Position numbers and translations under genes: made by a program. From the NCBI GenBank assembly GCA_963576475.1, contig OY754979.1, positions 26,144,034 to 26,208,033 of the forward strand: a DNA stretch of 64,000 bases. The letters are read 5' to 3'. Of this stretch, positions 52,401-64,000 are shown piece by piece (within the stretch, counting starts at the first letter, position 1; every line of letters begins with the position of its first letter). The DNA comes from Molanna angustata (Eukaryota; Arthropoda; Insecta; Trichoptera; Molannidae). Below the pieces are notes generated by a model. It did not search any database. It saw nothing but the letters and a program-made list of their open reading frames with translations, and was not told the origin of the DNA.

Positions 52401-52980
52401 CATCTCTATTGAAATGTTGAAAAATTGTCAAAAAAATGTCGACTTTTGTTCTTTGTATTTAAATTTAATTGTACCTACTCAATTATTTATGACCATTATT
52501 TTTATAGATAAGTATATTATATTTCAACCAATAGGTACTTTCTTAAATATTGTTTTAATAAGTGTGCATACTTACTTACTTACTTTTCGAATGGCTAGGC
52601 TCTTCTGCGCCGAGAAAAGGCTGCGTCTATGGAGCTCGTTAGAGCCTTAAAGTGTGCATTATTAAGAAATACGATGTTTCTTATTGTTCTATTCGATCTA
52701 GATCTAGATCATTTATCTTTTAGATTCATATGAATATTGTTGATTGACTTTCGTTATGTTATCTTAATAGATAATTATTAAATATTTTATAGGAATAGTT
52801 TTGATTATGAGTTAGAAAATATGTTTAAGGCTGAAAATATGTTTGAATTATATAATCGATTGTATATCACCTACACACTTGTAAAATAGGGGCTATGTAT
52901 GTTTGCGTGAGAATATTCGGATATACCCACAGGATTACTCTGTGGATATACCTACCATATACAGATACCAATATAAATAT
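52401..52980. other. AT-rich spacer, no gene seen
   Basis: A plus-strand frame at 52309-52650 begins inside the SINE and has no domain. Confidence 0.4.
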
Positions 52981-52983
52981 TTT

Positions 52984-53090
52984 ACTCCTCACTAACCCAA
53001 GGCGATATAGTGGGAGTTATGAATTATGTGTACCTACTTATGTGATATAGTTCTGTACTCATTCGATTCTTTTCATAATCGTTTTATATA
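52984..53090 (+). mobile_element. CTCCTCACTAA MITE, left-end fragment
   Basis: ACTCCTCACTAACCCAAGGC and GATATAGTGGGAGTTATG match the left end of 45562. The interior is mostly missing. Confidence 0.75.
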
Positions 53091-53092
53091 AT

Positions 53093-53345
53093 TCTTCTTC
53101 TGGTACCTACCCTGTCAGAAACTCCCGACATTGGTGATTACTCTGGCGAATCCCTCTGTGTAGGTACTTTTTTGCCGGGAATATCTGCTCCACAGTTCTG
53201 AAGCCCGTTCATTCCCTAATATTACGCAGCCAGGACACCTGTCTTCTTCCAGTCCCTAGACAACCTTCTATCTAGCCCTTCAGTACGTATTAGTTGAAGC
53301 AAGTGGTATTTTTCTCCCCTCATTATGTGACATAGATATACGATC
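53093..53345 (-). mobile_element. LINE 3' tail
   Basis: ATTCTTCTTCTGG at the start is a (GAA)-type tail on the minus strand. The body CAGAAACTCCCGACATTGGT, GCGAATCCCTCTG and CTTCTAGTCCCTAG-like words read as a decayed LINE ORF on the minus strand. Confidence 0.5.
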
Positions 53346-54050
53346 TTGAGGATACTCATTTTAAACAAGAGTTGCCTGGTTGTTCTGGCTTGACTTAAGA
53401 CTTTTGATTTTGTAACCAGAAATCGATTACATTTGTTATAATTTACTTTTTAGATCACAACCACTAAAAACATCTTGATTTTTTTAACTCTAGCTTCTTC
53501 AAATACTTGAAATATCACTGACACAAAAAAGGTTAAAATAACTTCATCCTCCTTGTACCATAGTGTTTTAGTTTTGTATATGTCTGTGTGTGTGAAGTTT
53601 TGTGTCTTTATATGAATTGTAGCTTTATTTTTTATTTTTTTTCTCTCTCTACCTAATATATAAATTTAAATTGTCAATTTTCTGAACTCTGATGTTTTGT
53701 GTGCCTTATGTATGAATTGTTGTTTATTTCTCTCTCATGTATGATGTTGTTAGTTTTCTGAACTCGCCCTGGAAGCACAAGGTTTCCTTCATTTCGAGGA
53801 GAATATCAAATTTCAATTTGTGATATCTTTCATACTTTTATTGTCATGATTTTATTTTTTATTAATTTATTTATTTGGGATTGAAACAGCGACAGCAAAA
53901 CAATAAACAGAAAAGTAAAATGAAACATGCACCAAAACTACTATCCACAGATTAAAACAATATGATCAGCAAAAATAAAAATTAAATACAATTAAATTAA
54001 ATATATTCTGTTTCCTTTATATATATGTATAGAAAAATGTCATATCTAGT
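53346..54050. other. AT-rich spacer, no gene seen
   Basis: No coding or repeat signal recognised. GTTTTGTGT.. GTATGAATTG words recur at about 53595 and 53695 as a small imperfect duplication. Confidence 0.4.
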
Positions 54051-54054
54051 AAAT

Positions 54055-54563
54055 AGGAGTGGGTTGTATGGAAAGTATTTCATCATTTTTATGAAATAAG
54101 TTTGCTAATTTTTTTGTTGATTTAAATATTTTATCATGAAAACTTGATAATTCATCAGTGCCATTTTATGAAAGTGATGAGCCTTTTTACTAATTTGAAA
54201 AAAGAAATATAAAATTTTAAGTTTCCTGAGATTGAGGTCACTTTGAAATATTCGACAGATAAAGAAATTGAAAAGCACTATTCAGATATCCTTCAAAATC
54301 TAATGGGCTCTAAGCGAGTATTAGATAGGTATACAAATTTACAAAATTTGAAAAGAATCGAATGAGTACTCGAATGAATCGAATAATCGATAAAATAAAA
54401 TAAACACGCCGTAAATAGCACATAGTAAACAGCATACACACAGATACATTGTGATGAAATTTTCAGAATAAAATCTCAGCATGATAGGTACTTGTTGATA
54501 ATCTGCAATAAAAATAGCTTTAAAAATTGCGAAATACTATAACACCTTGGGTTAATGAGGAGT
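54055..54563 (-). mobile_element. MITE of the CTCCTCACTAA family
   Basis: TTAATGAGGAGT ends the element at 54563. The interior reads as the complement of 45562, including TGCCATTTTATGAAAGTG, TGAGGTCACTTTGAAATATT and CTAAGCGAGTATTAGA. The left end is shortened (AGGAGTGGGTTGT). Confidence 0.75.
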
Positions 54564-55320
54564 AAAAATATCAAATCGACATTCAAACATATTCACACTG
54601 TATAATAAGTGATGATTAGTGTAAACCTAAACACCCCAATTTCAAATCAAATTCCTCAAATATGTGAAACAGTGAGTTACTACAAAAAATACCATAAGTG
54701 TATTCAACATTTATCTAGTGAATGTTGGTCACACAATTTTAAAATTCAGTCTTAATTCCCTTCTTATCTTTTTTTACGGCATTTTTTTGAATTACTCCAT
54801 AACTATGTGTCGTAGAGAAATAAATCTTTTATGTGCTTAAAGAGTGCATCAAATCAAAGTGGATGACCGATAAAGTTTTTTTCATTTAAAGTCAGGTTTT
54901 TTCTTAAAAAGCAAAAAATCAACAAATTTTGGGTTTCCGATAATTTATTTCACGTATAAACCTTTTTTTAATGCACGCGATAGTTACTCTTACTTACACG
55001 TTAGGTACCTCATAGTGCATTAGGTGGTTTTAATATAATATCATGTTTTCAGTCACTGGCGTAATATGTCCTCTTAAATAAAAACTCATTAAAAAATCTT
55101 TGTACCTACCTCAATCATGTTTCTAGATGTTTGCAATACGGAATTTTACTAAAAATAAAACTTACCAATAGTTGTCAGACTGGTATTTTATTTCGTAATA
55201 TATATTTGGCTCTTATTATGATATAGCAAGATTGGTACACACACACAGTTATGCAGTTAAAGCAATGGCGAAAAATAATACTGCCTTTTTTAAACAGTTC
55301 TTTATTTATTTTATTTGGAT
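54564..55320. other. AT-rich spacer, no gene seen
   Basis: No coding or repeat signal recognised. Confidence 0.4.
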
Positions 55321-55324
55321 TTGC

Positions 55325-55425
55325 TTCTCGGGCAACTAACAGGTATCATGGCAAATATTTATTTAATTCGCAACCAATAACAAGTTGCCACACACTGGAG
55401 ACTTACGACGTTTATCGTCACACAA
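55325..55425 (-). mobile_element. SINE family B tail fragment
   Basis: TCGGGCAACTAACAGGTATC and AACAAGTTGCCACACACTGG, GAGACTTAC match the complement of the body at 23892-24115. Confidence 0.55.
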
Positions 55426-55449
55426 TCGATATTTAATAATAGGTACTTA

Positions 55450-56230
<781 letters not shown>

Positions 56231-56300
56231 ATCTGTCAAACTCGCTCCTTTGAGTTTTTTGAAGAGTAAAACTCGCGTATTCTTCCAACCAACCAGCAGG

Positions 56301-57238
56301 CCAAGTCTGTAAAAAAGTCGAGATCCGACAACGTATCGCCGCTCTTCTCGCCATGTTTACGCCCGTGACGACAATTCGTAGTCACTAAGCGCTGTCGAGT
56401 TCGTAAATGCACTTATTAGTATTTGTCGCCGTTGGGTTGGCTTGCGGTACATTTTTGAATTATCATCTATGGCAATACACAATATTTTCCCCATGATTTG
56501 AATAAATGTCAAATTTGTTTACATAAATTTGTTAAATAAATATAATATGGTCATATTTTAAAGCACGAAAGCAAGTTATAATACGATTAAATTAACTTCT
56601 TTTGTGTTTATTGAATGTTTTGAGAGTAATTTTAAAAATTATTTTTAATTATATTTCGATCAATTTATCAAGTGTGATGACAGCAGCGTGTTATTTTTTT
56701 ACTAAATCTACGCCGAATTTTCTTTTGTTAAGTGTTAAAATACATATGTGATAAAATAGCTTACAAGAATACTTTCTCAAAATGAAAAATTATTTCAAAT
56801 CTATACTTACGGAAAACATTTACGGACGCATACAATTATAATGTTTTAATCTAAGTACGGACGCATATTTCCAATAAATATATAACCATATAAAACTTTT
56901 GTTACGCGGTAATTAGCAATAAATGAATTACGCGGAATATTTAAAGGGTTTGAAGAATCTCTTAAACGGCGTCGTTTAACCCGTTTATATAATTATTCTC
57001 AAAATAAATATGAAATTCGGCATTGTTCGCGTAAAAAATGACATTTAATTCAAGATGGCGGCGTTAGATCTTGTCTCTCGCCTCGATGTCGACTCAATCT
57101 CGCCGTCAAATAAGTGGGCGAGAACGATTCGACGCGTTATCTGCTTAGTGACTACCAAAACTGTCAAAATATCGACTAGTAGATATTTTGACAGTTAATC
57201 TCGACATTTATCGGTCGAGATCTACTTACAGACTTAGC
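56301..57238. mobile_element. 0.94-kb element with inverted ends
   Basis: CCAAGTCTGTAAAAAAGTCG with CGAGATCCGAC at the left is mirrored by GTCGAGATC and TTACAGACTTAG at the right. A hairpin (ACTGTCAAAATATC, GATATTTTGACAGT) lies at about 57168-57197. The interior has TCTCGCC/GGCGAG words near both ends. No transposase. Confidence 0.65.
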
Positions 57239-57311
57239 CTGCAGGTTACAAAGTAAGACAACGTTGTATATAGGATTATGGCCATATATACATACTCATA
57301 CCATATTATAT

Positions 57312-57958
57312 ACTCCTCGTTCCACAAAGTATTCATATTGTACCTACAGAAATTTATCATCATTTTCACGAAATGAGTTTTTTTAAATTATTTTTGATTT
57401 TAATATTTTATTGTGAAAATTTGTTGATTCTTCAATGCTATTTTACAGAAAAGATGTGCCTTTTTAGCAATTTGAAAATAAAAATTTCAATTTTAATTTT
57501 CCTCAGATATTCTTCATATATAATGGGGTCTAAGCGAATATTAGATGTACAAATTTGAATAATTTGAAAATAATCGAATGAGTACTTACTTTAATAATAT
57601 ATAATCGATAAAGTATAATAAATGAAAATATTTATTTCCATTTTTTACACATATATAAAATAACAAAAAAATAACTATATTTTAAAAATACTTATCATAA
57701 ACATAGTATGTACAATTGTTCCTATTTGGAAATTTACTGACTCACTAGACAAGTCTGTTCTGAGGCAGTACTGTTTCAATTAACAAATAATAAACAAGCC
57801 GTACATAGTACACAGCACGCACACGCACTCAGATACATTGAGATGAAACTTTCAGAATACAATCTCACCGTGATACTAGTTGATAATGTGCCATAAAAAT
57901 AAACCTAAAAATTTCGAAAATTGACTCCCCACTGTGTCTCCTTGGCGTTGTGAGGAGT
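57312..57958 (-). mobile_element. MITE of the CTCCTCACTAA family, with an internal addition
   Basis: ACTCCTC at 57312 and GTGAGGAGT ending near 57958 are inverted, and the interior matches the complement of 45562 with extra AT-rich sequence at about 57620-57780. Right part: AGATACATTGAGATGAAACT and TTTCAGAATACAATCTCACC. Confidence 0.7.
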
Positions 57959-57980
57959 AATACTTATCGAAAAATATTTT

Positions 57981-58600
57981 TAATGATACATTACACAATA
58001 CAATAATTGTTTTGAAACCTAGTCTTGATTGCATGGATGTTTTAATGATACATTACACAATACAATAATTGTTTTGAAACCTAGTCTTGATTGCATGGAT
58101 GTTTTAATGATACATTACACAATACAATAATTGTTTTGAAACCTAGTCTTGATTGCATGGATGTTTTAATGATACATTACACAATACAATAATTGTTTTG
58201 AAACCTAGTCTTGATTGCATGGATGTTTTAATGATACATTACACAATACAATAATTGTTTTGAAACCTAGTCTTGATTGCATGGATGTTTTAATGATACA
58301 TTACACAATACAATAATTGTTTTGAAACCTAGTCTTGATTGCATGGATGTTTTAATGATACATTACACAATACAATAATTGTTTTGAAACCTAGTCTTGA
58401 TTGCATGGATGTTTTAATGATACATTACACAATACAATAATTGTTTTGAAACCTAGTCTTGATTGCATGGATGTTTTAATGATACATTACACAATACAAT
58501 AATTGTTTTGAAACCTAGTCTTGATTGCATAGATGTTTTAATGATACATTACACAATACAATAATTGTTTTGAAACCTAGTCTTGATTGCATGGATGTTT
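57981..58600 (+). repeat. 62-bp minisatellite, ten near-identical copies
   Basis: TAATGATACATTACACAATA starts at 57981 and recurs every 62 bp to 58539. Only one copy differs visibly (CATAGATG for CATGGATG). The perfect homogeneity suggests recent amplification or ongoing exchange. Confidence 0.97.
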
Positions 58601-59590
58601 TTTACCCCTTGTCAATGTCTTGCAGTAACACTTTTTCTCAACTCATTTTTTAATTGATTGGGAGCTTCCTGCACTTATTTTGTTTTCTTTTGAAACACAA
58701 ACAAAACTTGAATTAAATATTATAAAGACGCTTCATTGTTATAATTGTAACGACATTATATTGTTATAATTGTAACGACGTTACATTTTATAATTACACC
58801 ACCGTAATATGTATTTTACTCAATGCAAACTTCATTAATCACAGTCTTTTATACATGATATAAATGTAATGCTGATGGATTCATCTCGGTGTGTGCTATT
58901 TTTCACAATTAAATAGATATATCATACACAAGTACTATACTATAAAAGTTACAGCAATTATAATTATATACATAGTTTCCTTTGGGCAAAGTTCACTTTT
59001 GTGGTTTAGAGGCAAAACATCGAGCAGCTAATTATAATAAATACATTCGTACCTCTAGATTAGTCAGAAGTAGATATATTATGAGGTTAATAGTTAAAAT
59101 AAAACATTGAGGATTTTACACTGACGCTTTGATTAAAGAAAGGACTTAAATAAACTTATAACAGCAAGATTTAAATTTAATGAAACCATTTGATTTCGAT
59201 GATTAAATTCAATAAAATAAATGAAATTGAAGCGAATTGTGCAAATGAAGCAGAACCATTATTTTTTATTGAAATAAAGCTTTTTTAAAGTGAGAACACG
59301 TTCTACCATAGAAAATAAAAATATTGATGTATTAAATTTTACATTAAAAGAAACGAGCACCTTCCTAACTCGATTCGCCTTTAAATATCATCATGTAAAT
59401 CATGACTTTTGTTATTACAATAAAAATTTAAATAAAAACAGGATTGGGAGCAAGAAAACGAGGATAACGGAAAAATCTTAATGTTTTACTTCAATTACCT
59501 AAGTGTTAATTAAGATAATTTTGTACACAATTGTGTAGGTACATGACATTTTAATGTCTCCTGTTAGTTAATCAGTGAAAACAAATTTTG
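58601..59590. other. AT-rich spacer; small duplication at 58737-58785
   Basis: TGTTATAATTGTAACGACATT and TGTTATAATTGTAACGACGTT occur in tandem. A plus-strand frame at 59290-59481 has no domain. Otherwise nothing seen. Confidence 0.45.
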
Positions 59591-59594
59591 TATC

Positions 59595-60052
59595 TTAAGA
59601 GGCTGGCTATACATTATATTTTGAAAATAATTTCACTAATACCCTCAAAAAATACGTCTTTGAAATAAGGAACAGTTTGTATGTACATCTTTAATCTATT
59701 GCATAATTTTGAATTTGTTTAATACTTTTCTTGTAAAATTAGTTTTAGTAAAACCCTTTTTTATTTTTTTACTGTAAGTAACTAAAAAACTACAAGGCCT
59801 ATGAAGTATATTTTTACTTTATTCGATAGAGAATATGAAAATCTACCGGCTGAATTTTTTATTATTATAATATTTCAATAACTCTTCTTGCTATTTAAAA
59901 AAACCTCTAAATTTTACCATTTTCGCACGATAAAATGTTGTATATCACATATCAGGTGATATACTATATTTTCTCGTGTTTCATACATTAGAAGATAATT
60001 TAGTGTGCATTTTTGCGTACATCCGTATATCCAGGGTATAGTAGGGCCTTAA
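59595..60052. mobile_element. MITE with TTAA at both ends, intact copy
   Basis: TTAAGAGGCTGGCTATAC at 59595 is mirrored approximately by GTATAGTAGGGCCTTAA ending at 60052. TTAA at both ends suggests a piggyBac-type target. The interrupted copy is at 29253-30385. Confidence 0.7.
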
Positions 60053-60565
60053 TATTATTTTATTTGTTGGTAAATTCACAGAATGTATAACATAACATTA
60101 TTTACATAATCTTTAAAATATAAATACATTCCAATTACGAGTTTACACGTGAAATATTACAAATTTAACGCTTGGTAGAAAAAGTACAAATAAAAAATAA
60201 AACAAATTAAAGTATGTTGATAGAGGAAGTAACAATAACAATAAATCAATTAACAATAATATAAGCGAGAAGAAATAAATACAATAACAATACAGAGAAC
60301 AAATCATAACACATTGAGTAGTAAATCATAAAATAGGTAGAAAAATCAAGATAACAATCTTTCAAGACTTACGCCATGAATTTCATCAAATATAAAATAT
60401 ACGAAAGAGAAAAAATAAAAAATATCTGTGTTACGATGAAGTTAAAATTCTGATAGGATCTGTTTGATTTTACTGAGATAGGTATGGTTTGTATTTAATG
60501 TGAAACACATCAATATTATTAAATGTTTTATTATATGTAGATAAAACTTGCCCCCCCTGTTCAAA
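60053..60565. other. A-rich spacer, no gene seen
   Basis: No coding or repeat signal recognised. Confidence 0.4.
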
Positions 60566-60570
60566 CAGAG

Positions 60571-60750
60571 GGGGCAAGTCTGGTTCGTTCGGCGAAATCA
60601 AAACCCTAGTGATTACCCATATCATGGATATAATTATCATATGGAGTTCTATGACATCTAAAGATATTATAGAACTACATATAATAATTATATCCATGAT
60701 ATGGGTAATCGTGAGGGTTTTTATTTCGCCGATTGAACCAGACTTGCCCC
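60571..60750. mobile_element. 180-bp palindromic MITE, copy 2, with CAGAG duplication
   Basis: Same length and arms as 23456-23635: GGGGCAAGTCTGG and CCAGACTTGCCCC at the ends, GATTACCCATATCATGGATA/TATCCATGATATGGGTAATC inside. CAGAG lies on both sides (60566-60570 and 60751-60755). Frames on both strands are artefacts of the palindrome. Confidence 0.87.
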
Positions 60751-60862
60751 CAGAGTGTTTAACGTATTTCGTGTTAATATTTTTTATATGAAATGTGTTT
60801 ATTGAGTACCTATAATATTTTTAGTGTAAGAGTGTAATATTTTTTATATGAAATGTGTTTGA

Positions 60863-61325
60863 TTATCATCATCATCATCAGTGGCTCCACAGCCCAGGAT
60901 GGGCCTTGGCCTCCTCAAGGAATCGTCTCCATTACACCCTATCCATGGCCTTTTCTCTCCCATTCCGCACACCGGCTATTTGAAGGTCCCTCTCAACTCC
61001 ATCCATCCATCGCAGTTTCGGCCTTCCCACACCCCTTCTATCCTCCGGACGCGTTGTGAGGATTCTTTTTGGTGTCTGGTCATCTTCCATGCGATGCACG
61101 TGTCCTAACCAGCAGATCCTCCCTATTTTTATCATTTGAACGATATTTGTTTCCTTGAATAGGCTCTGTAGTTCGTGGTTGAACCTGATTCTCCACGTGC
61201 CTTGATCGCAGAGGGGACCAAAAATTTTTCTTTCGAAGACCATATCCTTTTTAGCAAGAACCCAGCATTCAGAGCCGTATTTTAGTACAGGTCGTAAAAG
61301 AGTTTTATAAACGAGGTTTTAGTGT
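60863..61325 (-). mobile_element. RTE-like LINE 3' ORF fragment with (ATG)n tail
   Basis: The minus-strand frame has VFERKIFGPLCDQGTWRIRF, ICWLGHVHRMEDDQTPKRIL, GRPKLRWMDGVERDL and GREKAMDRV, the C-terminal order of RTE-type RT ORFs as in 43550-43944. It ends at (GAT)n, seen as ATCATCATCATCATCA at 60865-60881. Confidence 0.8.
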
Positions 61326-61329
61326 TTCT

Positions 61330-62080
61330 TGATTTAATGGCAAATGACACAAACAATTTTTTTTCATGCCAAATAAAAAATAACTACTCAAAGGGTTGTA
61401 AAAACCATCGATATTTCGACTGATATAAACCAACTTTTCGGTATATTTATTGTTATATTTTCAGTAATTGAATAGAATTTTTATCGTCTTATTCGTATAT
61501 GTTTTGTTTTATTGTAAAATACAGTTTATAACATAACTTATACATCCAGATTCAATACAATACAAATAAAGATACAGAAAATTTCGTAAACCTGATGCGA
61601 ACGTAAACTGCTTCACTAGATTTAGAACCTGTTCTAAAGCAGTTAATGTTTTTAAATAATATTATGTTTATTATTTTAGTGCGCATGTGTGTTTGTAATT
61701 GTAAGTTTTCGTAAAGTAATTTATTGATTAAGTTTTGTCTGTATTTTTTATCCATTTTTAAATTCCGTTTGTAAATGTTTTTAGCGTTCAACTCTAATGG
61801 AATCATGCAATATGATGGTAATTTTTATATTTTTTTTGAGAAAAAATGTGGGGAATCTTGATAAGATTTATTGACAAATATAGAGGTTTGACTGTACTTG
61901 TTTTTCGCAATCCAAACGAGTTTTTTTCACATTCGAACTTTGGTAGATACGCAACTTGTGTCGACACATAGTTATTATTGTGTTAGGTATAGGTAGGTAC
62001 TATTGGAATCTCGTATATTATAACTCAATAATATATTAGGTATATTATCAAGTTATGATAGACGAGATCCCTTTCTTAGA
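61330..62080. other. AT-rich spacer, no gene seen
   Basis: A minus-strand frame at 61552-61806 has no domain. Confidence 0.4.
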
Positions 62081-62084
62081 AGAT

Positions 62085-62300
62085 CATCATCATCAGCGTC
62101 ACAACCCTTGATAGGTCCTAGTTGCCTCCAAGAATCTTCCCCATAACTGCTATATCGCTGACTGCCACCTTTCAGTTCTGTTGCCCCATAACCCGACAAC
62201 GCCGTCCAACCTTCGTAGTTTAGGTCTCCCTACGCTTCTTCTACCGGTTGGGTCTTTAGACAACGCCCTTTTTGGTAGCTCCAGATCATCCATACGGTAT
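62085..62300 (-). mobile_element. LINE 3' tail
   Basis: CATCATCATCAGCGTCACAA, CCTTGATAGGTCCTAGTTGC and CCTCCAAGAATCTTCCC match 31680-31795. Further words (CCGACAACGCCGTCCAAC, TTTAGGTCTCCCTACGC) are typical of the minus-strand GRPxxRWxDxV region of LINEs. Confidence 0.6.
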
Positions 62301-62585
62301 AAATGTCCCAACTATACCGTAGTCTGTAAATCTTAATGAACTTGACTACGCTGATATCCTGGTAAAGTTATATCTTTTAAGCCATGTTTGACCGTCGGTA
62401 ATAGGTCCATATATTGTGCAAAATATTTCTTCTTGGAAGAGAATCTGATAAATTTACTGACGAAATCGATACAAGACATAAATTGAGCTATAGTTATTGG
62501 CATATTTCGGAAGAGTGTGAGATGATTTCCAAAGATACCAACCAAACGGCAAAAAAAAACACCTGATCTCTCAATTTATTACTGA
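62301..62585. other. Spacer, no gene seen
   Basis: A minus-strand frame at 62333-62545 has no domain. Confidence 0.4.
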
Positions 62586-62589
62586 CAGC

Positions 62590-62790
62590 TATTCTCTATT
62601 TTTTTTTTTTTTTTAAAATGAATATGTCCTTTGTTAAACAAGTACATATACATCTTCCTACGTTCCCTAAACTAAGCATAAATGCTTGTCCTATAGGTGA
62701 ACGAGATCGGTCGAGGCAGGATTCGAACTCGCGACCACTGGATTACTAACCCAGCGCGCTAACCGCTCTGCCATCCACCCATCCATATAT
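62590..62790 (-). mobile_element. tRNA-derived SINE (family A) with A-tail
   Basis: A T-run at 62598-62615, then AATATGTCCTTTGTTAAACA, TCGAGGCAGGATTCGAACTC and CCAGCGCGCTAACCGCTCTG give, on the minus strand, a complete tRNA-like head, body and tail. The best minus-strand copy of this family. Confidence 0.85.
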
Positions 62791-62989
62791 TCCACCCATT
62801 CATATTTACATTATCATTATAAAGATGCATCGGCAAGGCGAATTGGTACAAAAAAGTCCGATTCTATAGTAAAATGCGAGTTTTGTAACATTGATTATAA
62901 TTTGTCTCTAATATCACTTGTGAAATAACACCAGCAAGTATTATCTTAATAACAACATAAAAATCTCGTGTAACGATGTTCGTACACAC

Positions 62990-63222
62990 TTATTTCCAAA
63001 ACCGCATACTTTGGCCACATATTCGGTGGTGATAAATATGCCCTTCTAAAACTTATAGTAGAGAGGAGGACTTGGGATGTAAAAGGATATCGTTGCTTAA
63101 AAATATCATGCAGTGGTTCAAAATTTTTGATCATTACTGCGACATTAATCAAACTGGCGCATGATCGTTTGGTGTGATTGTCGCCAACCTCAGTGAAGAG
63201 CGGCACAAGAAGAAGAAGAAGT
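62990..63222 (+). mobile_element. LINE 3' tail with (GAA)n
   Basis: The plus strand ends TGATTGTCGCCAACCTCAG, TGAAGAGCGGCACAAGAAG and (GAA)n at 63207-63222, as at 40095 and 43950. Upstream words read as a decayed ORF. The minus-strand frame 62946-63206 is its shadow. Confidence 0.5.
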
Positions 63223-63685
63223 GTGTTTTAACGAAAAAGACGACCGGATGAAGATTTTAAAAGGAGAATTTTAGTAGGAAATCGAGTGAACGGAACCTTT
63301 ATGCCAATGGAATATTCTACAAATTGCTAAGCTGATTTTCTTGACCATTCTTTATTGAAAGTGGTGTTTAACGCATTTTTATGTTTGATTTTGATCGGAA
63401 TGTAGTTAAAAGCAAAGTTTTAATAACTCTCAGTTTAGGTACCTACGCTTCAGATATGCTATTATTTAACAGACTCAAGAAATTTGTAGGGTGAAAGCTG
63501 ATCTCATGCTCGATTGGATAGAAACTTTTGTATAGCACGAAGTGGAAAAAAAACTTCCTATGTTCATAATTTACCAATATTAGATGTTCATAAGAAATGA
63601 TAACTATTTTTAGCCGTTTTAACATTAGTTTTATTTTTATAAAAAGACGAAAACAGGAAAAACATAAATTGCCACTTAGTTTCCA
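63223..63685. other. Spacer; RTE-like scrap at 63230-63305
   Basis: GAAAAAGACGACCGGATGAAG, GTAGGAAATCGAGTGAACGG and AACCTTTATGCC resemble the RTE stretch near 41130 (aggaaacagagtgaatgga). Otherwise nothing seen. Confidence 0.4.
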
Positions 63686-63690
63686 ATGCC

Positions 63691-63885
63691 ATTACAATCT
63701 GCGTCAGTGAGTATAATAGGTATAGGACATAAGTTATAGACAAAAATAGGATCTCATTTACTAATAAATAGTTGTATAATATACCTACCTATTTTATATT
63801 ACAACCTGCGTCAGTGAGTATAATATAGGACATAAGTTATAGACAAAAATAGGATCTCATTTACTAATAAATAGTTATATAATAT
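63691..63885. repeat. Direct duplication of about 85-110 bp
   Basis: TTACAATCTGCGTCAGTGAG at 63692 and TTACAACCTGCGTCAGTGAG at 63800 begin two near-identical blocks continuing with GACATAAGTTATAGACAAAA and CATTTACTAATAAATAGTT. Confidence 0.85.
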
Positions 63886-63889
63886 AACA

Positions 63890-63970
63890 CTGGTTAGTTG
63901 GAAGAAATCGCCATACGGCAATAAACTCGCCACTTGCGCAGGGAGCAAGGAAGTGTTCTTTATTTATTTA
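63890..63970 (+). mobile_element. SINE-like repeat (family D)
   Basis: GTTGGAAGAAATCGCCATAC, GGCAATAAACTCGCCACTTG, GCGCAGGGAGCAAGGAAGTG and TTCTTTATTTATTTAT are the complement of the 38045 and 39705 copies. Confidence 0.65.
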
Positions 63971-64000
63971 TAATTCGGCGAAAACGTTCGGTCATTGTAA

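Noticed and set aside
60470..60791. Frames on both strands with repeated MDIIII-like segments
   Set aside because: Both are translations of the palindromic MITE, which reads alike on both strands.
62946..63206. 86-codon minus-strand frame
   Set aside because: Shadow of a plus-strand LINE tail that ends in (GAA)n at 63207-63222.

Overview
This is AT-rich eukaryotic DNA. The best fit is an insect, probably a moth or butterfly (Lepidoptera). That reading rests on spliced exons of an insect-like Mediator subunit 25 gene, many short TACC/TACCTA runs, tRNA-headed SINEs, and RTE, CR1 and L2-type LINE fragments. The order is inferred; no species is claimed.

One cellular gene is clear: MED25 on the minus strand (14687 down to 8228). 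Eight coding exons join in frame across canonical GT-AG junctions to give about 552 residues: a von Willebrand A domain, a Gly/Pro/Met/Gln-rich linker with a heptad array, then a Pro-rich segment. A non-coding first exon probably ends at 17062. The conserved ACID (activator-interacting) domain is not in the window, so the 3' end most likely lies beyond the left edge, or the transcript ends at a stop at 8217. A second, weak candidate is a first exon or promoter at about 50.7-51.2 kb.

Nearly everything else is mobile or repetitive DNA. Region 1-5.1 kb is a decayed Ty3/gypsy-like LTR retrotransposon on the minus strand, cut by the window edge and invaded by other repeats. Region 5.5-8.0 kb holds two complete non-autonomous DNA transposons, one with TTAA ends and one hAT-type with an 8-bp target duplication. 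The MED25 introns carry a SINE, LINE pieces, MITE pieces and, in the 5' UTR intron, a 1.27-kb element with long inverted ends and a 160-bp palindromic tandem repeat. From 18 to 50 kb there are many 5'-truncated LINE tails (RTE-, CR1- and L2-like), a deleted mariner, four SINE-like families, and an unusual short element built from GGTCAATTGTCC motifs with 9-bp target duplications. The one long intact reading frame is a 5'-truncated RTE-type reverse transcriptase at 42.45-43.94 kb with a 13-bp target duplication, a recent insertion. From 48 to 64 kb there are large simple-sequence blocks: a composite TACC satellite, two (TA)n tracts of 214 and about 282 bp, and ten copies of a 62-bp unit. Further MITEs and SINEs follow.

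No genes act together as a pathway here. The window is one housekeeping transcription gene beside, and partly filled by, transposon debris. I found no CRISPR array, no operon and no rRNA. The tRNA-like sequences look like SINE heads rather than functional tRNA genes.
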